From assembly GCA_002839435.1 (NCBI GenBank), contig PGYA01000032.1, positions 1-51,790 on the forward strand: a stretch of DNA of 51,790 nucleotides, read 5' to 3'. The DNA comes from Candidatus Riflebacteria bacterium HGW-Riflebacteria-2. GTDB taxonomy: Bacteria; Muiribacteriota; Ozemobacteria; Ozemobacterales; Ozemobacteraceae. Of this stretch, positions 1-6,088 are shown piece after piece (position 1 is the first letter of the stretch; each line of letters begins with the position of its first letter). The translations under genes were made by a program, and so were the position numbers. The notes below the pieces were generated by a model, which ran no database searches, had not been told where the DNA came from, and was given only the letters and a program-made list of their open reading frames with translations.

Positions 1-330
1 GGCGGTAAATGGCTGTGGACTGTTTTCGGCATCCCAGTGCGGGGGCGAGGCTGGAACCGCCGGGTCATAAGTTCCTGCTTTATTCCAGAGCTTGTTGGCG
101 ATCAGATGATTGCCCTTTCTGCCGGCTTGTCTGGCTTTCTCAATGAGTTCCAGTGCCTGACGTGAAGGAACCGGTGGTGGCGGGGCTGCTGGTCTGGCTG
201 TGACCGGCAGTGTCGTCAGCGTCAGCAGCAACAATAGAATGATTTTAGAACAAGATGAGGTATAGCCTGTTTTGAGTTTTCGGGTGCTTGAGCAGACATT
301 TGTGGTGAAAATTGCTGGTGCCTGTTTCAT
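1..330 (-). CDS. Secreted TPR-like protein, C-terminus beyond the window
   Basis: Reading the minus strand from the ATG at 330 gives an open frame of 110 residues that runs off the left edge. It starts MKQAPAIF, has a basic N-region and a hydrophobic stretch (residues about 30-45, Leu-rich, ending near PVTARPAA), so a signal peptide or anchor is likely. A Pro-rich linker follows, then a helix pair (RQALELIEKARQAGRKGNHL..NKLWNKA) that resembles one tetratricopeptide-like unit. The ATG overlaps the TGA of the upstream gene by one base, so translation is probably coupled. The helical unit resembles the EAEEWWRKASELEP segment of that neighbour, suggesting the two are related. Function is unknown. 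Confidence 0.6.
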   Translation of the reverse strand, partial: MKQAPAIFTTNVCSSTRKLKTGYTSSCSKIILLLLLTLTTLPVTARPAAPPPPVPSRQALELIEKARQAGRKGNHLIANKLWNKAGTYDPAVPASPPHWDAENSPQPFTA

Positions 331-833
331 CAGTCGATTCTCCCCGAGGCTGACCCCTGAAGTAGCTCAATTTTGCGTTGCAGCTTCTGGCATTCCTGCT
401 TCAAACGAGCACATTCAGAGCATGCCTTTGGCTGTGAAACGGCTTTGCCTCTGTTGGCTGAAATGTTCTCACGCAAATCTTGAAATGCCTGCCAGCCCTG
501 CCATATCAGGAGTAGCATCAGCAGGGGCAGTGACAAAAGGCGCATAAACAGACCCCAGAGCGAATAACCGGTATTTTCGGTTGAATGTACATAGAGATCG
601 GCCGGCAGTTCCTGGCCGGGAGTCAGCCAGGGCGGTCGCGCGAGTTTCGGTTCGAGTTCACTTGCCTTGCGCCACCATTCTTCTGCTTCCATGGGGCGAT
701 GAGCTTCATAGGACCTCAATGATCTGGTTAACAGGCTGGCTATCGACGCTTCGTTGTCGGCAAAGCAGGCGGGGGCGACAGTAATTAACGCGAAAAGTGC
801 GAGCAACAGACAATACGTTGCCCGGCTGGACAG
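330..833 (-). CDS. Secreted/membrane TPR-like protein, non-ATG start proposed
   Basis: The open frame extends back to an ATG at 1166, but the first 110 codons do not look like protein and a signal-peptide-like segment (RATYCLLLALFALITVAP, ending CFA-DNE) begins well inside. The best start I see is CTG at 833, preceded by AAAGGA about nine bases upstream; this gives 167 residues. After the signal comes a helical TPR-like segment (SYEAHRPMEAEEWWRKASELEP), a Pro-rich linker, a second membrane segment (residues about 95-115, LLSLPLLMLLLIWQG) and a C-terminal coiled coil with two Cys (ACSECARLKQEC). It is the first gene of a translationally coupled pair. The start is uncertain and no function is assigned. 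Confidence 0.5.
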   Translation of the reverse strand: MSSRATYCLLLALFALITVAPACFADNEASIASLLTRSLRSYEAHRPMEAEEWWRKASELEPKLARPPWLTPGQELPADLYVHSTENTGYSLWGLFMRLLSLPLLMLLLIWQGWQAFQDLRENISANRGKAVSQPKACSECARLKQECQKLQRKIELLQGSASGRID

Positions 834-1204
834 GGTTCGGGCTTCCTTTAACGGTCGGTAACAGCCGGGTTCTGTCTGCCGGGAAATTGGCAACAAAAAA
901 TTGGCATGCTGCAGCGAATAGCTCGCTTTTGCCGCAACAAACCCCAATGGTACCGGATTTTGCCCGATACAGGCGATCTTTGTATAATTTTTTTTCACCC
1001 TGTCTAATTCTAACAAAAATACCGGGTTTGATCTATCTAATTGTACAAGTCTCAGAGCCATCCTTTTTAGCGATTTCCTGATCCTGCTACACAAAAGCTC
1101 ATTCAAAGCTGCAAGGCTGAAGACGGGCTTGCTTTTTCGTAAGCTTGTGAGCAGCGAATTAATCAATGAGCTCTTATATACTACGCTCTGCCTGGCTCAG
1201 AATT
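834..1204. other. Intergenic stretch, no gene supported
   Basis: This holds only the 5' extension of the minus-strand frame that ends at 330 and short plus-strand frames with no protein-like features. The promoter of the TPR-like pair should lie here, but I see no clear -35/-10 pair. Confidence 0.4.
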
Positions 1205-1241
1205 GAAAAAAGCGTTTGCGGCTTCCGCCACAAACGCTTTT
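1205..1241 (-). terminator. Rho-independent terminator
   Basis: A ten-base-pair outer stem (AAAAGCGTTT with AAACGCTTTT) encloses a GCGG/CCGC inner stem. Read on the minus strand the hairpin ends in CGCTTTTTTC. It lies just past the stop of the small membrane protein at 1261 and should end that transcript. Confidence 0.8.
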
Positions 1242-1260
1242 GAACTAAGCTGTCACTAAC

Positions 1261-1449
1261 TCACACGTGTTTGCGCCCTTTGAACATGTAGATCAGTATG
1301 CCGATCGGGCCGGTCAGCAAAGTAAACAGAGCCCAGATCAGGCGATGTCTCAAACAGCGATTGTCCTGGGCGATGAAGCCAACAGCTATCGTCTGAAACA
1401 GAAAGGCGAATATTGTATAGGCTGCCAGAAGTGCTGGAAAGAATCCCAT
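1261..1449 (-). CDS. Small PLDc_N-like two-helix membrane protein
   Basis: This 62-residue protein has two hydrophobic helices joined by a short polar loop (QDNRCLRHR). The second helix carries the pattern WALFTLLTGPIGILIYMFKGR, which fits the small PLDc_N / phospholipase D N-terminal-like family; the GP-G-IY-GR residues are the family hallmark. No catalytic domain is present, as usual for this family. A good ribosome site (AAGGAG, seven bases before ATG) supports the start. It lies 18 bases downstream of the secreted C39-like protein and is followed by a terminator, so the two form a two-gene unit. Members of this family are of unclear function; a few are thought to act as membrane sensors or immunity-type proteins. 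Confidence 0.75.
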   Translation of the reverse strand: MGFFPALLAAYTIFAFLFQTIAVGFIAQDNRCLRHRLIWALFTLLTGPIGILIYMFKGRKHV

Positions 1450-1467
1450 GGGTGTTCTCCTTTTCTT

Positions 1468-2667
1468 TTACCTGCCGAACAGGCTCTTGATACCGTTGCC
1501 AATGGCTTTGGCTACAGACGAAGATGCATTGCCGATCTGGTTAGCTACCCAGCCGCCGGCTCTTAAAACCGAACCACCAGCTACTGCCGCGCCGCCCAGA
1601 ATAGTGTTGCCAACGCCGCCCTGGTTCATGCGGTCTTTTCCCCAGCTTGTCATGGTGCTGCCAATAGCGCTGGGCAGTCGTGAGCCTATGCTGACAACTG
1701 CGCCGGGAATGCCAAGAACGAGCTTGGAAACTCCGCCGGCCAGCTGACCCCAGTCGCGGTTGCTCCAGCCGGTTACTACTTCGTTGATCCCGGAGGCCAT
1801 ATTGTCTTCAGTTGCTGTGCTGAAAGGAGTTCCGCTTGAGCTTCCGTTGATGTCGATCATCAAATTTGAATATCCGGCGACCTTACCAATAAAGGTATCG
1901 CCAAAAGGGTGTTTCCAGGCAGTGTTGAATTCATGTATATCCATTTCATGGCCGGAGTCGGTGCCCCAGTATGAGTCGCGCATGCGCACCGAGATGATTT
2001 TGCCTGATTCATCGCGCGTGTAACCATAGATGTTAACCCAGTGCGGCGTGCCGCTGCCGGAATCAACCAGCACGATGACAGGCTTGCCGTCATCGATTTT
2101 TTTAGCGATGTCTTCAATCGAGCAGTTCTGACGCTGCTGGGCCTTGACACCGTTTTTATTCAGATAATCAACGAGCACTGGCGGTGCCGTGAAAATGCCG
2201 CGTGGATTGGTTGCCTTGTAGATATCCTGCGCTTCTTTGTCGATGCCGAGACCCTTGAAAACCGAGGTCATTGCGAACTGGCCGCAATAATTGTCGCCAT
2301 CGATCGATATGTCCTGGTCTTCGTAGCCAGGCAGAATCTTGCTGGTTCCTTCTTCTGCGGGAGCGCTGGCTGCCTGCAAATCCGAGTTCGCGTCGCCGTT
2401 TTCTTCTGTTGGAATAACAGCCGGCACAACATTGGCGGGCTCGCCATCTGGTTCGATGACAATCTCGTTATCAGTTACCACAGCATTCGAAGAATCATCG
2501 GGGTCAGCAACGGCGGGATCTTCTTCCTGCTGAGCAACCTTGGGAATAGTAATAGTACTATCCACGTCAAAGGGATTATTGGCAAATCCTGGTGCTAGAG
2601 AGCCAAGCCAGATAATGCTGACAAGTAAAATCAGCGAACACAGAAATGAATTTACCGATTTTTTCAT
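1468..2667 (-). CDS. Secreted C39-like papain-fold protein with Gly-rich C-terminus
   Basis: The 399-residue product has a signal peptide (residues 1-29, ending APGFA-NN), an acidic low-complexity linker (about 35-110), and a C39-like peptidase domain (about 115-270). The domain shows the family's Cys region DNYCGQFAMTSV (Cys128, with the oxyanion Gln at 130 rather than the usual order) and the His region SGTPHWVNIYGY (His209), followed by RDSYWGT. The last 100 residues are rich in Gly and Ala with small-residue spacing (VGNTILGGAAVAGGSVLRAGG) and could insert in membranes. Family knowledge suggests a cysteine peptidase or transpeptidase-like fold; the substrate is unknown. A small membrane protein follows in the same unit. 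Confidence 0.7.
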   Translation of the reverse strand: MKKSVNSFLCSLILLVSIIWLGSLAPGFANNPFDVDSTITIPKVAQQEEDPAVADPDDSSNAVVTDNEIVIEPDGEPANVVPAVIPTEENGDANSDLQAASAPAEEGTSKILPGYEDQDISIDGDNYCGQFAMTSVFKGLGIDKEAQDIYKATNPRGIFTAPPVLVDYLNKNGVKAQQRQNCSIEDIAKKIDDGKPVIVLVDSGSGTPHWVNIYGYTRDESGKIISVRMRDSYWGTDSGHEMDIHEFNTAWKHPFGDTFIGKVAGYSNLMIDINGSSSGTPFSTATEDNMASGINEVVTGWSNRDWGQLAGGVSKLVLGIPGAVVSIGSRLPSAIGSTMTSWGKDRMNQGGVGNTILGGAAVAGGSVLRAGGWVANQIGNASSSVAKAIGNGIKSLFGR

Positions 2668-2852
2668 GATAAAACCTCTTTCATAATCTACGTTAATTCT
2701 AACAGTACAATGAAATATCCGCCAGAATCAAAGGGTTATATACATTAACAATACCTGCCACCTGGCCGGAAAGTTTTTAAAACCTTTGAAACTTGATCAG
2801 TGATTTGACAAGATCGAATATGGTGTTCAGCTATTCCCGGTCAAAAACAACC

Positions 2853-2947
2853 GTCATTCTTCGCAAGCCGTCAGGCGGAGTCGCAGAATCCAGGTTATTA
2901 GCGTTTTTCTGGATCCTGCGACTCCGCTTTGCTTCGCGCAGGATGAC
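2853..2947. repeat. Imperfect palindromic repeat, MITE/REP-like
   Basis: The left arm begins GTCATTCTTCGCAAGC (2853) and the right arm ends GCAGGATGAC (2947); the inner arms GGCGGAGTCGCAGAATCCAG and CTGGATCCTGCGACTCCGC are near-perfect complements around a 15-base loop. Just beyond, 2972-3008 reads GTCATTGCGAACAGTCTGTG and on to CAATC, resembling another widespread dispersed-repeat type. The rest of 2668-3031 holds nothing else I can support. Copy number elsewhere is not visible. Confidence 0.65.
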
Positions 2948-3031
2948 GAAAAAATTGCTGACTGGTGTTATCTGTCATTGCGAACAGTCTGTGACAATCG
3001 GCGCAATCACTGGGTAGTCTGCTCTTCTACA

Positions 3032-3556
3032 TCAATTGCCGGATTTAACCTTTGCCTCAAGTTCGCGCAGGCGTTTGAGGATTTCTGCCATGGTCTCGTC
3101 GTTGTTGTCGTTTTCGGCGGGCTCTTCTTTGGCTTTCTTTTCAGGTTGCTGCTGCATAAACGGATTGAACGGAGTCTGCATCCATGGATTCTGGAAGGGC
3201 ATCGACGGCATCTGTGGCATACCGGGCATGTTTGGCATGCTGAACTTGCCTTCCTGGAAGTTCTTGTAGACATCCATCATCCAGGGGAAAAATTTCTGGA
3301 AAAAACCTTCGATAGCATCAGGAGGGGACTGCAGTATCATCTGGTAAAAAGTAAGCGGAAGCAGGTCGTAGCGTTCTTCGAGTAGAACCTGCATCAGGAT
3401 ATATTTGGTGATATCTTTGCCTGTGCTCTTTTCAATAACCTTTACACGGTCACCGCGCTGCAAAAAATCGCGGATTTCAGTCAGTGAAACGTAGCGGGCT
3501 TCTTCGACGCAGTAAAGACGACGGTTATCGTATTTTTTTATCAGTATTTCTTTCAC
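3032..3556 (-). CDS. phaR: PHA-synthesis regulator PhaR-type DNA-binding protein
   Basis: The N-terminal 60 residues match the PHB/PHA accumulation regulator DNA-binding domain: IKKYDNRRLYCVEEARYVSL, then EIRDFLQRGDRVKVIEKSTGKDITKYILMQVL. A middle region (LPLTFYQMILQSPPDAIEGF) fits the following PHB-accumulation domain. A Met/Pro-rich linker (about 115-145) and a charged C-terminal helix that could oligomerise follow. PhaR proteins bind polyhydroxyalkanoate granules and repress phasin or synthase genes. Translation starts at a GTG (3556) with GAGGT five to six bases upstream, inside the upstream hydrolase gene, so the pair is coupled. No PHA synthase is visible in the window, so the granule link rests on family assignment. 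Confidence 0.85.
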   Translation of the reverse strand: MKEILIKKYDNRRLYCVEEARYVSLTEIRDFLQRGDRVKVIEKSTGKDITKYILMQVLLEERYDLLPLTFYQMILQSPPDAIEGFFQKFFPWMMDVYKNFQEGKFSMPNMPGMPQMPSMPFQNPWMQTPFNPFMQQQPEKKAKEEPAENDNNDETMAEILKRLRELEAKVKSGN

Positions 3557-4865
3557 TCAAGACCTCGGCTATGTGATTGAGCGCTGCAGGAATAATGGTA
3601 AGACCGACATGGTGCGTGTCGAGAACTTTGACACTGCCAAGCCGGGCGCCTCTTGCCCGCAGACCCTTCGTATAGGTCGCACTTTTCAGGAAAAGCACGC
3701 CATCGCTGTCGCCGGCAAATTCCCCTACCGGCAGTTCCAGCCAGCCAAACTTGATCGTGTCGATCGTTTGCTTGGTTCCGGCGAGAACATGACAGGTGAC
3801 CGAAGGATCAACGCCCTTTTCGTTGAGCAATCTTATCACATCGCCGCCTTCCTGTATAGCACGGTTGATACCGTCAGATACCAGAAGGGTCGAAACACCG
3901 CCATTATAGAGAACTGAACGGGTGTAGTTGGCGTCGGGAGTGCCACTCTGGCTGTTGAAACCGATGCCATCCTTCACCCAGTTGTGCAGCATCTGAAACT
4001 GACCTGGAAACAGCTTGTTATGATTATAGTTATCGATGAACATACCCTGCCAAAGCATTGATTCGGGCCCGAGCGGCGCGGCAAGATTCTGCTGCTTCAC
4101 GGTAAAATTATAAGCGTAATACCTGAATGCAGTATCTATACCCTTCAGTGGCGACGCCACAAAGACGATGCTACGAATATCGTGGCGGAAAGGAGTGATC
4201 CATTTGAATTCATGGGTGCTGGCACCGAGATCGGAAGCGTATATTCTGACCGACATCGCGCCCTTGCTGTGGCAGACGACATCGACCTTGGAAGAGCCGG
4301 TAACAGCCTTTATACGACTGATGGCGTTGGCAAGCTGCTGTGCCTGCAGAAAATTGCAGCCGTGCGGATGCGAAAAGGTAATGGCGAAAACGGCAAAGCC
4401 CTTTTTAACGAGAAACTGCATCATGCCAGGCTTCTCTATATGGCCATCTTCGGGCAGGTCGAATGTCCATGGATGGCAGAAGCCTCGGCAGGCGTTATCT
4501 CCGGCGCCATGTACCAATAAAACCGGAGTTTTTTGCGGTGAGCGGTTCCAGTTCGGGGCGTAGTGCAGCAGAAAGTTGCGCGAATGCGGCTTGTTGGTGT
4601 TAAACGCCTTTTGTGTGATGCTATGATTCTGGCGACTTTTGAGATGAAAATTTTCGGTGACGAAATGTGGGTCGTCGTCTTCGAGCAGTTCAATGCGCTC
4701 CCAGGGGTTGGCGTCGCGACCGCTCAGATCACTGATTACCTGGACTTCGGCGCTAACCGGCGTATAACCGACGAACGCAACCAGCAACAGGCAGCAAAAA
4801 AGGGCTTCTATAAAACCAGATGTCAGAAAACGGGTTCTGCGCATTATTTTCACTACTCTATACAC
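3525..4865 (-). CDS. Secreted alpha/beta hydrolase (lipase/esterase-like)
   Basis: The 446-residue product has a signal peptide (hydrophobic FIEALFCCLLLVAFVGY, ending VSA-EV near residue 39). The hydrolase core starts with the oxyanion strand PVLLVHGAGDN (about 114-123) and has a nucleophile elbow VVCHSKGAMS with Ser near 200. FAGDSDGVLF supplies a likely acid and LDTHHVGL the C-terminal His. This layout fits secreted class-2-type lipases and related depolymerases. The gene overlaps phaR by 32 bases, which suggests, but does not prove, a role in polyester breakdown. The start is ambiguous: GTG at 4865 or ATG at 4844 both leave a usable signal peptide. A TATAAT lies about 15-25 bases upstream of the GTG on the minus strand. 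Confidence 0.75.
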   Translation of the reverse strand: MYRVVKIMRRTRFLTSGFIEALFCCLLLVAFVGYTPVSAEVQVISDLSGRDANPWERIELLEDDDPHFVTENFHLKSRQNHSITQKAFNTNKPHSRNFLLHYAPNWNRSPQKTPVLLVHGAGDNACRGFCHPWTFDLPEDGHIEKPGMMQFLVKKGFAVFAITFSHPHGCNFLQAQQLANAISRIKAVTGSSKVDVVCHSKGAMSVRIYASDLGASTHEFKWITPFRHDIRSIVFVASPLKGIDTAFRYYAYNFTVKQQNLAAPLGPESMLWQGMFIDNYNHNKLFPGQFQMLHNWVKDGIGFNSQSGTPDANYTRSVLYNGGVSTLLVSDGINRAIQEGGDVIRLLNEKGVDPSVTCHVLAGTKQTIDTIKFGWLELPVGEFAGDSDGVLFLKSATYTKGLRARGARLGSVKVLDTHHVGLTIIPAALNHIAEVLSERNTDKKIR

Positions 4866-4877
4866 CTTGCCTTGACA

Positions 4878-4889
4878 GGAATTATATTC
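4878..4889 (-). promoter_or_regulatory. Candidate -10 element for hydrolase-phaR
   Basis: On the minus strand GAATATAATTCC contains a consensus TATAAT a short distance upstream of the hydrolase start. No convincing -35 hexamer lies at the right spacing, so this is a partial match only. Confidence 0.35.
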
Positions 4890-5081
4890 TTATCGATCTA
4901 CTGGTGATCTGCTGCTTTGCCAGATAATAGCTAATGAATACGGTTCAGAACAGACAAAGCCAGCCACATCACTCCTGCATGAATAAGTTTAACCGAAAAT
5001 TTCCATATTTCCAAGGGGCCACCCACGCTTTTTTTACATTTTTTTTGCGAAAAGCGGTACATCGCGCCCCTCCCCATGTTC

Positions 5082-5272
5082 GTCGTTCTCGTAATCGTTC
5101 TCGTAATCGTAATCGGTATCGGTATCGGTATCGGTATCGGTATCGCTATCGGTATCGGTATCGGTATCGGGATCGCTATCGGGATCGCTATCGGGATCGG
5201 GATCGCTATCGCTATCGGTATCGGTATCGGGATCGCTATCGGGATCGCTATCGGGATCGGGATCGCTATCGC
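5082..5272. repeat. Hexanucleotide tandem array with 60-bp higher-order period
   Basis: About 32 hexamers of the form (A/C)TCGNN, mostly ATCGGT, ATCGCT and ATCGGG, run without interruption; the first five are diverged. Superimposed is a 60-base period: 5161-5212 and 5221-5272 are identical over 52 bases. The array sits between the divergent hydrolase and small membrane-protein genes. Frames through it give only (RYRYRD)n or (IGIGIA)n repeats and I do not call a gene. Confidence 0.95.
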
Positions 5273-5330
5273 GTCAAAATATCGATTAGAAATATATTCA
5301 GCTAAGCATTGAACATTGTAACCTTTACCC

Positions 5331-5502
5331 GGGCTCTCGGCGGGATTAGGCAGTTCTTATGGCTTCAGCCCTTAGAGATGCGGATCCCTTCAGGGACTCA
5401 ACGCTCCAGCGATTCGCCTCGTCTGCTTCTCGATTGTTGGAGCCTTTGAGTCAAAACTGCTCGGCTCACAAGCTTGCGCTTATGAGATACCCGCCTACGC
5501 CC
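5331..5502. other. Nested inverted repeats: structured RNA or MITE candidate
   Basis: Four helices nest in order: GGGC 5331-5334 with GCCC 5499-5502; GGCGGGAT 5339-5346 with ATACCCGCC 5487-5495; GCAGTT 5350-5355 with AACTGC 5455-5460; and GACTCAACGCTCCA 5395-5408 with TGGAGCCTTTGAGTC 5438-5452. Two local hairpins fit inside: CCC-TTCA-GGG (5386-5395) and CTCA/AAGC-TTGC-GCTT/TGAG (5464-5485). No protein frame covers it. The pairing is symmetrical, so the strand is unknown. Confidence 0.45.
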
Positions 5503-5543
5503 TTTGTTTATCTTTACTAATAATTTGATGCTATCGCTTTAAT

Positions 5544-5562
5544 CTCAAAAGTTACTTTTGAG
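5544..5562. promoter_or_regulatory. Perfect 8-bp palindrome upstream of small membrane gene
   Basis: CTCAAAAG-TTA-CTTTTGAG lies 24 bases before the ATG at 5586. It could be an operator or a leader hairpin; no terminator T-run follows. Confidence 0.3.
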
Positions 5563-5585
5563 CAGTTTGGTAGTATCATGGTGGC

Positions 5586-6008
5586 ATGAACGACGAACTT
5601 AATAACGAGCAGTGCGAGATACCGTCGGAACTCGGGCAAAAACTGCAGGATATAAAGGATCGTTGTATGCCGCCGCCGCGCATAAGCCACAACGCCTTTT
5701 ATATAATGCTTTTTATCGCATCTATGGTTCCCTACGTGGCGCATTCGCTAGTGACCGACGGCATTGATTGGGATGCCATGCGGTTCGGCCACGGGTTGTT
5801 GCCACTCAATGTTCTGATGATGCGCAATGCCATCGTTCCAAAAGTATTGCCTTTTCTTGTTGGCCTGTTTTATCTGTTCTCTTTCAAATTCAAGTCACTG
5901 TGCTCGCCGGTTTTTCTGGCCTGGTTCACGCTGGTCATGTTTGGTCTTGTCGCTGCTTACACCTGGACATCAGGCATGTTTGCTTTTTACCTGCTCAGCA
6001 TCAGTTAG
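5586..6008 (+). CDS. Small multi-pass membrane protein, unknown function
   Basis: The 140-residue protein starts with a polar, acidic cytoplasm-like segment (MNDELNNEQCEIPSELGQ) and then has three or four hydrophobic helices (about residues 37-55, 86-102, 105-122 and 122-138). A conserved-looking loop between helices 1 and 2 reads TDGIDWDAMRFGHGLLPL. I do not recognise the family. No strong ribosome site is visible; GGTGG lies only one base from the ATG. It is followed 80 bases later by the MscS-type channel gene on the same strand and may be co-transcribed with it. Confidence 0.55.
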   Translation: MNDELNNEQCEIPSELGQKLQDIKDRCMPPPRISHNAFYIMLFIASMVPYVAHSLVTDGIDWDAMRFGHGLLPLNVLMMRNAIVPKVLPFLVGLFYLFSFKFKSLCSPVFLAWFTLVMFGLVAAYTWTSGMFAFYLLSIS

Positions 6009-6088
6009 CTTTTTCAGCACCCGGGCCTCCAAGCCTTTTTTTGTAATTCTGACTCGAAGCTGGTACAATTTTGTGCCGGGGGGTAATC

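Noticed and set aside
5082..5272. CRISPR array
   Set aside because: Units are six bases long without spacers, so this is a plain tandem repeat.
4934..5305. Arg/Tyr/Asp-repeat frame
   Set aside because: It only translates the hexamer array; the other frames give Ile/Gly repeats and there is no ribosome site.
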